The notes beneath the pieces were generated by a model. That model saw only the letters and a program-made list of their open reading frames with translations. It was not told where the DNA came from and made no database searches. A program made the position numbers and the translations under genes. This document shows positions 42,203-52,558 of a stretch of 64,000 bases of DNA, in pieces. The stretch comes from Bacteroidetes bacterium 43-93 (GTDB lineage: Bacteria > Bacteroidota > Bacteroidia > Chitinophagales > Chitinophagaceae): contig MKUO01000027.1 of assembly GCA_001897855.1 (NCBI GenBank), positions 62,001 through 126,000 on the forward strand, in the 5' to 3' direction. Every line of letters starts with the position of its first letter. Position 1 is the stretch's first letter.

Positions 42203-44728
42203 ATGAACCGTTTTTACCTTTTCGCACTCATCGTGTGCCTGCACCTCTCGTTTGCCTCAATTGCAGGAACCCTTACCGGCAAAGTTACCGACACCAAAGG
42301 CGAGGCTTTACCCTTTGCAACTGTATTTATACAGAATACTCCCAATGGCACTACTGCTAATGCAGATGGTGAATACCAGCTCAGCTTGCCTGCAGGTGAG
42401 TATAAAGTAACCTGCCAGTACATGGGCTTTGCAGCAGTTACTTTTACTGTAAACTTCACAGGCAATGAAACTGTAAAGCATAATTTCTCCCTGCAGGACC
42501 AATCGCTGCAGATGAAAGATGTGGTGGTGAAGGCCAATGCAGAAGACCCTGCCTATAATATTATTCGCAAGACCATTAAAAGAAGAAAATTTCACCTCGA
42601 CCAGGTGCGCTCTTTTCAAACCTCTGTATATGTGAAAGGTGTTTTCAGGCTCAGGGGGTTGCCTGATGAATTTATGGGTGAGAAAGTGGATAAGTCTGAA
42701 ATGGGATCCGATACCAGTGGTAAAGGCGTAATGTACCTCTGCGAAGAAGATGTTGATTATTATTCTAAAGGAGATAAAGACCGTACTGTTGTTAAAGCCG
42801 TTCACGAAAGCGGCGATCCTAATGGGTTGGGCATTGCCAGGATACCGCCGGTTGTTACTTTTTACGAGAACAATGTAAATATCATCAGCGGTATGAATCC
42901 AAGAGGTTTTATATCGCCCGTTAGCGATAACGCGATCTACTATTATAAATTCAAGTATGAAGGAGAGTACCAGGAAAATGGCTATACCATAGATAAAATA
43001 CGTGTAATACCGCGCAGGAAATACGAACCATTGTTTACAGGGGTTATTTACATTGCAGAGGAAGACTGGGCGATACAAAGCCTGGACCTGATGGTGACGC
43101 AGACATCGAACCTGGAGTTTCTTGATACACTGAATGTGGAACAAACCCATCGCTTGCTAAAGAAAGATACATGGGTAGTACAGAGCCAGGTATTGTACCC
43201 TACCATTAAAATGCTGGGCTTTGATATTACCGGCTATTTCGTTGGCGTGTACAGCAAACAAAAAGTAAACGAACCCATGCCTGATACTATATTCCGGAAA
43301 CGAATAGAAAGCAGTTATGAGGCTAATGCAAATAAAAAGGATACCAGTTATTGGGTGAGCAGGCCAGTGCCGCTGCAGGAAGATGAGCAGAAAGACTTTA
43401 GGGTAAAAGATAGCATCTATAAAGTGCATAGCGACCCTAAGTATATAGATAGTATGCGCAGAAAGGGCAATAAGTTTGCGCCTGTATCATCGCTGCTTAA
43501 TGGATACACCTATTCCGGCAAAAAGTATAGCAATGTTTATACAACCAATGGGCTGCTAACGAACCTGGTAAATTATAACAGCGTAGAAGGCCTGAATGTG
43601 GCGCCGAAGCTTACCTGGATGCACAGATTGGATACAGGTGAGACACTGATAACGAAGGCCGCCGTACGCTATGGATTTAGCAATCAGCACCTCAACGGTA
43701 TAGCCAGTGTGTTCTATACACATGGCAACCGTAAATGGATAGGTCGTTCCTGGAGCCTTGGTGTGGAAGGGGGTAAATATGTATTCCAGTTTAACCCTAA
43801 CAGCACATTGGTGCCTATTGAAAATACGTTCACCACGTTGGTGCAGGGCTATAACTTCATGAAGATATATGAGCGCTGGAATGGAGCACTATATTTTAAA
43901 CGTAACTATGGCAACGGATTTTCGTTTGATGTAAAGCTGGATTATGAGCGAAGGTCGCCACTGGAAAATACTACCAGTTACAGCTTTGCCAATAAACCCG
44001 AGATCACACCTAACACACCCGCACCGCTTGCAGGTGCAATGCCGTGGGCGCAAAACGATGCTGCGATAGTGAGGGTAGGATTTAGTTACAGGCCGGGATA
44101 TAAATACATACAATACCCGGACTATAAAATGCCCATGCCCGGTAATTATCCAACATTCAGGCTCGTATATGAAAAGGGAATTCCAAATATCCTGAACAGT
44201 GTATCGGATTTTGATAAATGGCGCTTTAGTGTAGAAGACGAGTTAGGCCTGAAACTATTCGGGCAATTGAATTATAAACTGGCTGCAGGCGGTTTCCTGA
44301 ATAATAAATACGTAAGCCTGCCGGATATGATGCATTTGGGTGATAATCAACTGATACTTGCTGCACCATACACCAACAGCTTTCAGCTTGCTAAATATTA
44401 CAGGTATAGCAATACGGAACAAATATATGGGGAAGCTCATCTTGACTATCACCTGAAAGGACTGCTTACAAATAAGATACCACTGCTGAGGCAGGCAAAA
44501 TGGTACCTGGTAACCGGGGGTAACGCCTTTTTTGCAAATACAAACAACTATTACGCAGAAGCCTTTGCAGGCCTTGAAAACCTGGGATTCCGTGCCTATA
44601 GGATATTGCGTGTAGATTTTGTGTATTCGTGGGACAGCTATAACCAAAACACCTATGGCATCAGGGTAGGGATAGACCCTACCAGTATCTTCAAGATAAG
44701 CTTTGGAGACAGGAACGAAACGTGGTAG
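42203..44728 (+). CDS. DUF5686 outer-membrane protein with carboxypeptidase-like regulatory domain
   Basis: 841 residues. A signal peptide (about 1-20) precedes a CarboxypepD_reg-like domain (about 22-105: GTLTGKVTDTKGEALPFATV, then GEYKVTCQYMGF). The rest matches the Bacteroidota DUF5686 family: a beta-rich part with YNIIRKTIKRR, and a predicted C-terminal barrel with alternating strands ending FKISFGDRNETW. Relatives are TonB-receptor-like surface proteins, but no TonB box is obvious. Substrate unknown. Confidence 0.88.
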   Translation: MNRFYLFALIVCLHLSFASIAGTLTGKVTDTKGEALPFATVFIQNTPNGTTANADGEYQLSLPAGEYKVTCQYMGFAAVTFTVNFTGNETVKHNFSLQDQSLQMKDVVVKANAEDPAYNIIRKTIKRRKFHLDQVRSFQTSVYVKGVFRLRGLPDEFMGEKVDKSEMGSDTSGKGVMYLCEEDVDYYSKGDKDRTVVKAVHESGDPNGLGIARIPPVVTFYENNVNIISGMNPRGFISPVSDNAIYYYKFKYEGEYQENGYTIDKIRVIPRRKYEPLFTGVIYIAEEDWAIQSLDLMVTQTSNLEFLDTLNVEQTHRLLKKDTWVVQSQVLYPTIKMLGFDITGYFVGVYSKQKVNEPMPDTIFRKRIESSYEANANKKDTSYWVSRPVPLQEDEQKDFRVKDSIYKVHSDPKYIDSMRRKGNKFAPVSSLLNGYTYSGKKYSNVYTTNGLLTNLVNYNSVEGLNVAPKLTWMHRLDTGETLITKAAVRYGFSNQHLNGIASVFYTHGNRKWIGRSWSLGVEGGKYVFQFNPNSTLVPIENTFTTLVQGYNFMKIYERWNGALYFKRNYGNGFSFDVKLDYERRSPLENTTSYSFANKPEITPNTPAPLAGAMPWAQNDAAIVRVGFSYRPGYKYIQYPDYKMPMPGNYPTFRLVYEKGIPNILNSVSDFDKWRFSVEDELGLKLFGQLNYKLAAGGFLNNKYVSLPDMMHLGDNQLILAAPYTNSFQLAKYYRYSNTEQIYGEAHLDYHLKGLLTNKIPLLRQAKWYLVTGGNAFFANTNNYYAEAFAGLENLGFRAYRILRVDFVYSWDSYNQNTYGIRVGIDPTSIFKISFGDRNETW

Positions 44729-44766
44729 TAATTTACCGGAAGATGAATTAATTTCGCTCCCTGCAT

Positions 44767-45828
44767 ATGAAGATAGTAATAACAGGCGGCGCGGGCTTCG
44801 TAGGCTCCAACCTGGCCATATCATTCCGGAAAAAATATCCTGCATATGAGGTTGTAGTTTTTGACAACCTTAAAAGGCGCGGATCTGAATTAAATCTTAT
44901 CGAGTTCAAGCTATTAGGTATTGAATTTGTGCATGGAGACATCCGCAATCCCGAAGATCTGGAGCAATTAGGTGATTTCGACTGCATGATAGAAGCCTCG
45001 GCAGAGCCGTCCGTAATGTCGGGCCTGGATGGGTCGCCCGCTTATGTGATCAATAATAACCTTACAGGCTCTATCAACTGCTTTAATGTATGCACGCGTG
45101 CAAAAGCTAACCTTATATTCCTTTCAACCAGCAGGGTGTACCCCATCAGCCTGATAGAAAATGCCAATTATATAGAAGAAGCTACCCGCTTCTCTTTCAC
45201 TGATGAGCAGGCATTTTCGGGGATATCGTCAAAGGGTGTCTCAGAACAATTATCGCTGGATGCTGCCCGTTCGTTCTACGGTACCACAAAGCTGGCGGGT
45301 GAATTACTGATAAAAGAATACTGTGAATTCTATAATATAAAGGCGGCAGTAACGCGCTTTGGGGTAATAGCCGGCCCACGCCAGATGGGTAAAACAGACC
45401 AGGGCGTAGTAACGCTGTGGATGGCACGCCACTTCTGGAAAAAATCACTCAGCTATATAGGCTATGGTGGCACCGGTAAGCAAGTACGTGATATACTGCA
45501 TATTGAAGACCTTATATCTCTTGTAGATATGCAAGTGCACCAGATAGACAAATTTAATGGTAAGGTATTTAATGCCGGTGGTGGCCTGCAAGGTTCTGCA
45601 TCGCTGCAGGAGATGACGGCAATATGTGAGGAAATAACAGGGAACAAAATAGATATTGCCTCAGTTACTGAGAACAGGCCCGCGGACCTCCGTATTTACA
45701 TATCAGATAACACGAAGATAGAAACGGAGATAGGCTGGGCGCCGAAGAAAACAGCTAAGAATGTGTTTGAAGACATATATAGCTGGATAAAGGACAATGA
45801 AACCAGCCTGAAGCCGTTATTGAGCTAA
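44767..45828 (+). CDS. NAD-dependent nucleotide-sugar epimerase (CDP-paratose 2-epimerase-like)
   Basis: 353 residues of the extended SDR fold. The cofactor motif GGAGFVG is at the N-terminus, NLKRRGSELNL resembles the RRG-x-N motif of the CDP-paratose/tyvelose epimerases, and the catalytic motifs are STSRVYP and YGTTK. It probably converts one nucleotide sugar for surface glycan. It is followed 7 bp later by a membrane protein gene, so it belongs to the 44.8-49.7 kb glycan cluster. Confidence 0.82.
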   Translation: MKIVITGGAGFVGSNLAISFRKKYPAYEVVVFDNLKRRGSELNLIEFKLLGIEFVHGDIRNPEDLEQLGDFDCMIEASAEPSVMSGLDGSPAYVINNNLTGSINCFNVCTRAKANLIFLSTSRVYPISLIENANYIEEATRFSFTDEQAFSGISSKGVSEQLSLDAARSFYGTTKLAGELLIKEYCEFYNIKAAVTRFGVIAGPRQMGKTDQGVVTLWMARHFWKKSLSYIGYGGTGKQVRDILHIEDLISLVDMQVHQIDKFNGKVFNAGGGLQGSASLQEMTAICEEITGNKIDIASVTENRPADLRIYISDNTKIETEIGWAPKKTAKNVFEDIYSWIKDNETSLKPLLS

Positions 45829-45835
45829 GACTACT

Positions 45836-47722
45836 ATGAAAAAATACTTAAATCAGAATACCCTTTTACTATCTATTGCATTTGTGCTGGCGGTGTACAC
45901 CGTGTCTTTCCCCTTTGCGGAATATCCGTGGGTTGTAAGCGATGGGCCTTCATGGTACGGCCTGGATGTATCGTGGCAAATGACGTTGAACTACGCAAGG
46001 GCTATGCATTGGACCTGGGGTAAGGATATCATATATACCTATGGCCCGCTAGGATTTCTGGGGACGCGGCTTGGCTTTGGCGTTTCACGGTGGGCATTCC
46101 TGCTATTTGATATCTTTTTTGTAGCCAACATGTTTTACTTGTTTCGTGACTTCCTGCGGTTAAACAATAACAAATGGTTGGCAACAGCGATATTGTTTGC
46201 CTTTACTATTGTTATGGAGCCAAGTCACCGTACCGATATGTCGTGGGTTATTACCCTGTTTGCATTTTACTGGATGTATCGAAGCCACAAAGAGGCTAAA
46301 TACAAATACCTGCTACTGGCCTGCATCAATATTGTGATTTGTTTTTTCCTGAAGCTGAATGCAGGTTTAGTGGGTATGGTGTTTTTTGCGGGGCATTTGC
46401 TAAATCTATATGTTTTCAAAAAGGTAAACCTTTTGAAGGCGGGGGGCACTTTGCTGGTATTAGCGGCGATGACCGGGCTGGGTGCAATCATTTTTCATGT
46501 TTCGCTTCCCGGGTACCTGAAAGGCGCACTTAGTACCATAAAAGGGTATAATTCTATAATGTTTATAGAAGGAGAACTTTATAGTGCACAGGAAAATAAT
46601 ATTGCTGTGCTTTTTTACTCCCTGCTGGCATTTATTGTAATTTTTATAATTGCATTAATAAGAGAAAAAAAGTATTCAGAGATTTATTATTCCCTGTTGG
46701 TATTTGCATACGCGTTCCTATTGCGTAAGCAAGCGTGCCTCCGCAACGATTTTGGGCATTATTTTGAGTTTTTCTCTTATATACCAATTGTGTTTCTAAC
46801 GGGTAATTTTCTTTCGTCTTTTCGAAAGAACCAGAAGCCTGTATTCGCATTTATGTTTGTATTTACGATGTTGTCGCTATTGTATACATCAGAGCGGCCA
46901 CAGCGTACTATAGATGAAGCTGTAACACGCAGGTATAGCGGGCTAGGAGCATATTTTGATATGTTTTTACATTATCCCGGCAATAGTTTTCTGAATAATA
47001 AACATAAGCGTTATATCCCGGAAAGAGTGCTATCGCGTATTGGTAAAAAACCGGTTGATATCTTCCCCTGGGATAGCGAGTATCTCATTGAGAACGGGCT
47101 GAACTATCAACCAAGACCCGTATTTCAATCATTCTCTGCTTTTACGGATTACCTGGAGCAGATGAATTATGATAATTATCTGAAAAAGGGCCCCGATTAT
47201 TTGATTTATGATTATGAAACTATAGACGACAGGTATCCATTCAATGATGATTTACTGGTAAACTTCTTCATTTGCAAGAATTATAATTTTGTGGATTCTT
47301 TTACCTCTAACGGAAGATGGAGGGCAGTGCTGGAAAAGAAGCCATCGCCACAGCCCATAGAAATGGTAAAACCTAAAGAAGGTATGTTCCGGATAAACCG
47401 GGATATACCTATAGATTGGGTAATGGTGATGAAAATGGATGTAAACCTGACTGCCTGGGGTAAGGCGCAATCAGTATTGTACCGGGAACCGATGTTGCGC
47501 ATTCGGATGAAAAGAGCTAACGGAAGTTCCGTTGCTTACCGGGTTTCGAAAGAAATGCTGAAGGCTGGGGTGATGGTAGATAGGTGGGTAAACAGTAACC
47601 AAGATTATGTAAAGTATATGACCGATAAGAATATGCTGGATCGCTTTATAAGTGTAAGGGTAGAGGCAGATAGCGATTTTTATAAGCGCGAGATCAAGGT
47701 AGCGTACTACAATATAAAATAA
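45836..47722 (+). CDS. Polytopic membrane protein, possible GT-C-type glycosyltransferase
   Basis: 628 residues with about ten membrane segments in the first 360 residues and a soluble C-terminal part of about 250 residues. The first loop (EYPWVVSDGPSWYGLDVSWQ and IIYTYGPLGFLGTRLGFG) has the acidic and YGP residues often seen in GT-C transferases, but no family match is claimed. Neighbours are nucleotide-sugar epimerases and a GT2 transferase, which supports a role in glycan or glycolipid synthesis. Confidence 0.6.
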   Translation: MKKYLNQNTLLLSIAFVLAVYTVSFPFAEYPWVVSDGPSWYGLDVSWQMTLNYARAMHWTWGKDIIYTYGPLGFLGTRLGFGVSRWAFLLFDIFFVANMFYLFRDFLRLNNNKWLATAILFAFTIVMEPSHRTDMSWVITLFAFYWMYRSHKEAKYKYLLLACINIVICFFLKLNAGLVGMVFFAGHLLNLYVFKKVNLLKAGGTLLVLAAMTGLGAIIFHVSLPGYLKGALSTIKGYNSIMFIEGELYSAQENNIAVLFYSLLAFIVIFIIALIREKKYSEIYYSLLVFAYAFLLRKQACLRNDFGHYFEFFSYIPIVFLTGNFLSSFRKNQKPVFAFMFVFTMLSLLYTSERPQRTIDEAVTRRYSGLGAYFDMFLHYPGNSFLNNKHKRYIPERVLSRIGKKPVDIFPWDSEYLIENGLNYQPRPVFQSFSAFTDYLEQMNYDNYLKKGPDYLIYDYETIDDRYPFNDDLLVNFFICKNYNFVDSFTSNGRWRAVLEKKPSPQPIEMVKPKEGMFRINRDIPIDWVMVMKMDVNLTAWGKAQSVLYREPMLRIRMKRANGSSVAYRVSKEMLKAGVMVDRWVNSNQDYVKYMTDKNMLDRFISVRVEADSDFYKREIKVAYYNIK

Positions 47723-47726
47723 TAAT

Positions 47727-47747
47727 GCCCCGCGACTGCGGGGCTTT
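47727..47747 (+). terminator. Hairpin after the membrane protein gene
   Basis: GCCCCGC-GACT-GCGGGGC perfect 7-bp GC stem followed by only TTT; it may be a partial terminator. Four bases after the stop codon. Confidence 0.6.
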
Positions 47748-47781
47748 GAAGGTTGAATGTAATCGTATCGTTAAAAAACGA

Positions 47782-47789
47782 TAACTTTG
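47782..47789 (+). promoter_or_regulatory. -7 box of the second epimerase gene
   Basis: TAACTTTG fits TAnnTTTG, 36 bp before the ATG at 47826. The in-frame TTG at 47787 is inside this box, which rules out the longer start. Confidence 0.55.
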
Positions 47790-47825
47790 CTCACTTATAT
47801 TTTCTATAAATTACATAAAAATATC

Positions 47826-48896
47826 ATGTCAAAAGTTTGTATAGTTACAGGGTCATCAGGTTTAATAGGTAGTGAATCTGTTGAATTCTTTGCGGATAAG
47901 TTTGATAAGGTAGTAGGTATTGATAACAATATGCGTATGCGCTTTTTTGGCGCAGATGCGTCAACTGAGTGGAATACTAACCGCCTGGTAAACTCCATCA
48001 ATAATTTTGAACATCATGCTGCTGATATACGCGATATAGATGCGCTTGATAAGATATTTGCACAATACGGTTCTGATATAAAGCTGGTGGTACATACGGC
48101 AGCACAGCCTAGTCACGACTGGGCAGCCCGTGAGCCGATTACTGACTTTACGGTTAATGCAAACGGTACGATCAATATGCTTGAAGTTACCCGCAAGCAT
48201 TGCCCGGAAGCTACCTTCATCTTTACATCTACCAACAAGGTATACGGCGATACTCCAAACTATCTGCCATTAGTAGAGCAGGAGACCCGCTGGGAGATCG
48301 CTGAATCGCATCCCTACTTTGCAAAAGGTATTGACGAGCATATGAGCATCGACCAAACCAAACACTCACTGTTTGGTGCTTCTAAAGTAGCTGCTGATGT
48401 AGTTGCCCAGGAATACGGTAAGTATTTCAATATGAATGTAGGTATCTTCCGCGGTGGTTGCCTTACCGGGCCTAAGCATAGCGGTACGCAGTTGCACGGC
48501 TTTTTGTCTTATCTGATGAAATGCGCTATTACCGGCGATAAATACACCGTATTTGGTTACAAGGGTAAACAGGTACGTGATAATATCCACTCATGGGATC
48601 TTGTGAATATGTTCTGGAATTTCCACCAGGCGCCGCGCCAGGGCGAGGTGTACAATGCAGGTGGCGGCCGCTTCTCTAACTGTTCTATGCAGGAGGCGAT
48701 TGCTATATGCGAAAAGATCACCGGTAAGCCGATGAACTATGCTTATTCTGAAACCAACAGGATTGGCGACCATATCTGGTGGATCAGTGATACTTCTAAA
48801 TTTGAATCACACTTCCCAGGCTGGAAATTGCATTACAATGTAGAGGACATCCTGCGCCAGATAAATGAAGCATTCCAGGTTCGTGTACACGCATAA
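47826..48896 (+). CDS. NAD-dependent epimerase/dehydratase (CDP-paratose 2-epimerase family)
   Basis: 356 residues. Cofactor motif [10 protein letters not shown], then [22 protein letters not shown], and catalytic residues in STNKVYGD with a later [16 protein letters not shown] region. The FFG-x2-AST-x-WN segment is a family mark of a CDP-paratose 2-epimerase branch. It shares the fold but not close sequence with the epimerase at 44767, so the pair probably handles different sugars or steps. GT2 follows after 19 bp. Confidence 0.85.
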   Translation: MSKVCIVTGSSGLIGSESVEFFADKFDKVVGIDNNMRMRFFGADASTEWNTNRLVNSINNFEHHAADIRDIDALDKIFAQYGSDIKLVVHTAAQPSHDWAAREPITDFTVNANGTINMLEVTRKHCPEATFIFTSTNKVYGDTPNYLPLVEQETRWEIAESHPYFAKGIDEHMSIDQTKHSLFGASKVAADVVAQEYGKYFNMNVGIFRGGCLTGPKHSGTQLHGFLSYLMKCAITGDKYTVFGYKGKQVRDNIHSWDLVNMFWNFHQAPRQGEVYNAGGGRFSNCSMQEAIAICEKITGKPMNYAYSETNRIGDHIWWISDTSKFESHFPGWKLHYNVEDILRQINEAFQVRVHA

Positions 48897-48915
48897 TATT
48901 TCGTAGTACAAAACA

Positions 48916-49653
48916 ATGAAGTTATCTATAGTAATACCTGCATACAACGAGGAATTATCCTTGCCGGAGACATTACAGACCCTGTATGCCAAACTGAAAG
49001 AAGAGGTCATAGATCACGAGATCGTCGTGGTAAATGATAATTCGAAAGACGGTACGCTCACTTTGCTGGAGAGTATGTCGAAAGATATACCAACACTTGT
49101 ATATTATACCAATCTTGGCCCTAATGGCTTTGGATATGCAATAAGGCATGGACTGGAGCGCTTCACAGGCGATTGTGTAGCCATTATGATGGCAGACATG
49201 TCGGACTCGCCGGAAGACCTGGTGAAGTTTTACCGGAGGATGCAGGAAACCAACAGCGATTGTGTATTTGGTAGCCGGTTTATGAAGGGTGGCAGGGTAA
49301 TAGACTACCCTAAGCATAAGCTTATACTGAACCGGGTGGTGAATAATGCTGCAAGAATATTTTTCCGTATTCCGTATAACGATTTTACCAACGCCTTTAA
49401 GCTGTACAAGAAAGAAACTATCAAGGGATTGGCGCCGATATTGTCACCACACTTCAACCTGACGCTGGAGATGTCTTTAAAGGCTGTGATACGGGGCTAT
49501 AGCTTTTCTGTAGTACCCAATAGCTGGACCAACAGAAAGCATGGTACATCTAATTTAAAGATCAAGGAAATGGGCAGCAGGTACTTTTTTATATTTCTAT
49601 ACTGCATGATAGAAAAGTTCTTTTCCCGAGGAGACTTCATTAAAAAATCTTAA
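48916..49653 (+). CDS. Family 2 glycosyltransferase (polyprenyl-phosphate glycosyltransferase-like)
   Basis: 245 residues. GT-A fold with LSIVIPAYNEELSLPETL, the nucleotide motif VVVNDNSKDGT, and MMADMSDSPEDL in the place of the metal-binding DxD. The C-terminal FKLYKKETIKGL resembles dolichyl-phosphate mannosyltransferase-type enzymes. It has no C-terminal membrane pair, so it is probably soluble or peripheral. It likely loads a sugar onto a lipid carrier for the cluster's glycan. Confidence 0.9.
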   Translation: MKLSIVIPAYNEELSLPETLQTLYAKLKEEVIDHEIVVVNDNSKDGTLTLLESMSKDIPTLVYYTNLGPNGFGYAIRHGLERFTGDCVAIMMADMSDSPEDLVKFYRRMQETNSDCVFGSRFMKGGRVIDYPKHKLILNRVVNNAARIFFRIPYNDFTNAFKLYKKETIKGLAPILSPHFNLTLEMSLKAVIRGYSFSVVPNSWTNRKHGTSNLKIKEMGSRYFFIFLYCMIEKFFSRGDFIKKS

Positions 49654-49681
49654 GAGCATTCTGAGGAATGCTCTTTTTTTT
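49653..49681 (+). terminator. Rho-independent terminator of the glycan cluster
   Basis: AGAGCATTC and GAATGCTCT form a perfect 9-bp stem with a TGAG loop, followed by seven T residues. The stem begins at the last base of the GT2 stop codon. Confidence 0.9.
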
Positions 49682-49770
49682 GGTAGATACTCATTGGCAC
49701 GATTTTTTATAAGTTATTATTTGGCTCGTATAGCCAATAAAGCCTTAACTTAATCTGCTAACTACGAACA

Positions 49771-52554
49771 ATGGATACGTCATTCTCTAATGATCCTGTG
49801 ACTGTATTTGCAGCTACGCCCAATTTTATTTATAGTATTTTCCCAAGGTTCGCAAAGTTCATCCGCGAGCATCACCTGGTAGCTTATATCAAGGAACAGA
49901 TAAAGTTGTCGCATCAGTTTGACCTCCCGATGCTGAAGCACGTAGCTCATATCCCCGAAGATCAGCTTTTGGAAATGGGTATTCCACCCCATAGCGATTT
50001 TCTGATGAATGTAGAACAAAATACATTGTCGGGGTTCCTGGAAAGATCACTTAGGCAATGGGAAAATGACGAAATGGAAATATTTGGCAGGTATGATATC
50101 ATGGCTGACGATATTATCCTCGGTTCCCATATACGCAAGATGGCTATGATGCAGTTTGTTCCTCTTTTCACCACAGACGTTTCAGAGATCATCAGGCTTG
50201 TAAATGAGATCGACGATTATTCTACTTTTTCTAATAAAGCTGCTACAGATATATTCCTGACATTATCCCGGGAACGCATTCATCAGCATGCGCATTTTAT
50301 CGAACGGTTGACGAACACCTCACCGGGTGCCATCTATGTTTCTGATATTTCGGACAATAAGGAAATATACGTAAGCGATAAACTGTATGAGATACTTGGC
50401 TATGATAAGCAGGATGACGCCGTTAAAGGGCCTGGATTTTTATTGAACCTGGTATATCCCTGCGATTATGAAATGGTGCTCAATAGCACCAGGCAATTTT
50501 TAAATGCAGAGGATGGAGCCATTGCTACAATGGATTTTCGCATGCTGAAAAAAGACGGGCGATATGCATGGGTGCGAAGCTACAGATCTGTCTTTAAGCG
50601 GGATAAAGATGGCATACCTATACAATTGATAGGGATAATGCTGGATATCGACAAGGAAAAGAAGGATGAAGTATTATTGAAAAGAAATGAAGATCAGTTG
50701 CTGGAGATACAGGAACTGGCAGGGCTGGGGAGTTATATATGGGATATAGAACAAAATAGCGTGACGTTGTCACCTTTCTGCCAAAAGATATTGGGTGCCC
50801 CATCGGGCGGGCATAGCGAACTGGCAGGAAAGATTCACCCCGCCGATGCTGACCGCGTAGCTAACGCAAGGAAAATTGCCATAGACAATAACAGCATATA
50901 CGATATAGAGTATCGATACATCGTCAATGGTAAAGAAAAGCTTGTGTGGAACAGGGGGGCGGTATTTTTTGACAACGGCCGTAAAATGATGCGCGGCACT
51001 ATCATGGATATTACAGAACGGCGCGACATAGTAAAAAGCCTTGAAAAGAATGAACAACTCTACAGGCAGGCACAGGCATTAGCGCACATTGGTAGCTGGA
51101 CCTGGCTACTGGAAGAAAATGTACTGGAATGGTCTGAAGAATTATATAATATATACGGCATAGATTATGGTACCAGGATTACTCCGGATCTGCTACGTGC
51201 TATGAACCATCCCGAAGATGGCGACAGGGTTAATGAAATCGTTTCTCGCAGTATAGAAACATTGGAGCCGTATGAATTTTATTACAGGATTGTATTAAGC
51301 AGCGGCAGAGAAAAAATAGTACATGCCAATGGAACTGTGCTGGCCGATGAACAGGGCAACGCATACAAAATGACAGGTACGGTGCAGGATGTAACTGAAC
51401 GTCAGCGATTGATAGAAAAATTGCAGCAAAGCGAAGAGCGTTATAAACAGGCACAGGCATTGTCTCACATAGGCAACTGGGAATGGTATGTTGACAGTGA
51501 CGAAATAGAATGGACCGAAGAACTTTTTCGTATTCATGGTATAGATGCAGAGCAGGATACCATTTTATACGAAGACTTTATTTCGCTGATACACCCTGAA
51601 GACCGGGCATACCTGCAACAAGTGGTAGATAACACCCTACAGACAGGCAGCCCATACGAGATTATATACCGGATAATATTGAAGGATGGAGCAATAAAGT
51701 ATATAAAAGGCATTGGTAATGTAATGCTGGATAAAGAAGGTAACTTGTTGAAGCTATTTGGTACCGCCCAGGATATTACTATACAGAAGGAAACGGAAAT
51801 GATGATGCACCAGAAAAACGTGGAGCTGGCTTATTCAAACTCGAGCCTCGAGGAGTTTGCCTATGTAGCAAGCCATGACCTGAAGGAGCCGCTAAGGAAG
51901 ATATCAACGTTTGGCGACCTGATGTATAACCTGGAAAAAGAAAAGCTAAGCCCTGACGGGCGAAACTACCTGGAGAAGATCATCCAGTCATCTAGGCGCG
52001 CACAAACAATGATCAACGACCTGATGGCACTTTCTACAATTGCCGGTAACAAGGCATTTGAGAGGTATGATATGAATGAGATACTCTCTGAAGTGCAAAC
52101 GGTGCTGGAACATAATATCAAAGACAAAGGCGCAGTTATTAAGAGTACGGGATTACCAACGATAGATATGGTTCCATCTCAATTCAGGCAACTGTTCCAG
52201 AATCTGCTCAGCAATTCTCTAAAGTTTGGGCGGACGGGTGTAGCACCTGTCATCGAAATAAAAAGTCGTAAAGTATCTGCATCAGAAGCGACCTCTTTTG
52301 GCCTTAACCCGCAGAAAAAATATGTGCAGATTACGCTGGAGGATAATGGGATAGGGTTTGAGAATGAATATGCCGGTAAGATATTTACAATTTTTCAGCG
52401 CCTGCATGGCAAATCTGAATATGAAGGTAATGGTATAGGGCTTTCTATATGCCGCAAGGTAGCAGAGAACCATAAGGGTATTATATATGCAAACAGCACC
52501 CCTGGTATGGGTGCCGTCTTCACATTAATAGTTCCCGAGCAAGCCCGGGATTAA
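49771..52554 (+). CDS. Soluble multi-PAS sensor histidine kinase
   Basis: 927 residues without membrane helices. The first 175 residues are an unrecognised helical region. Four PAS/PAC units follow (about 185-295, 305-405, 425-530, 550-660, with PAC ends such as GIMLDIDKEKK, GTIMDITERR, GTVQDVTERQ and GTAQDITIQK). The HisKA H-box is VASHDLKEPLRKIS, and the HATPase has N-box NLLSNSLKFG, G1 DNGIGFENE and G2 GNGIGLSIC. It senses a cytoplasmic signal and phosphorylates a receiver, perhaps the single-domain receivers at 52978 or 53573. Confidence 0.93.
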   Translation: MDTSFSNDPVTVFAATPNFIYSIFPRFAKFIREHHLVAYIKEQIKLSHQFDLPMLKHVAHIPEDQLLEMGIPPHSDFLMNVEQNTLSGFLERSLRQWENDEMEIFGRYDIMADDIILGSHIRKMAMMQFVPLFTTDVSEIIRLVNEIDDYSTFSNKAATDIFLTLSRERIHQHAHFIERLTNTSPGAIYVSDISDNKEIYVSDKLYEILGYDKQDDAVKGPGFLLNLVYPCDYEMVLNSTRQFLNAEDGAIATMDFRMLKKDGRYAWVRSYRSVFKRDKDGIPIQLIGIMLDIDKEKKDEVLLKRNEDQLLEIQELAGLGSYIWDIEQNSVTLSPFCQKILGAPSGGHSELAGKIHPADADRVANARKIAIDNNSIYDIEYRYIVNGKEKLVWNRGAVFFDNGRKMMRGTIMDITERRDIVKSLEKNEQLYRQAQALAHIGSWTWLLEENVLEWSEELYNIYGIDYGTRITPDLLRAMNHPEDGDRVNEIVSRSIETLEPYEFYYRIVLSSGREKIVHANGTVLADEQGNAYKMTGTVQDVTERQRLIEKLQQSEERYKQAQALSHIGNWEWYVDSDEIEWTEELFRIHGIDAEQDTILYEDFISLIHPEDRAYLQQVVDNTLQTGSPYEIIYRIILKDGAIKYIKGIGNVMLDKEGNLLKLFGTAQDITIQKETEMMMHQKNVELAYSNSSLEEFAYVASHDLKEPLRKISTFGDLMYNLEKEKLSPDGRNYLEKIIQSSRRAQTMINDLMALSTIAGNKAFERYDMNEILSEVQTVLEHNIKDKGAVIKSTGLPTIDMVPSQFRQLFQNLLSNSLKFGRTGVAPVIEIKSRKVSASEATSFGLNPQKKYVQITLEDNGIGFENEYAGKIFTIFQRLHGKSEYEGNGIGLSICRKVAENHKGIIYANSTPGMGAVFTLIVPEQARD

Positions 52555-52558
52555 GTTT

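Noticed and set aside
42308-43150. 280-residue minus-strand frame inside the DUF5686 gene
   Set aside because: Antisense shadow rich in His, Ile and Cys without family features; the plus frame is a clear DUF5686 protein.
47787-47826. Longer start of the second epimerase
   Set aside because: The TTG lies inside a -7 promoter box and the extra residues precede the conserved cofactor strand.
49696-49712. Sigma-54 -24/-12 promoter starting TGGCAC
   Set aside because: The -12 GC element is missing after the correct spacing.
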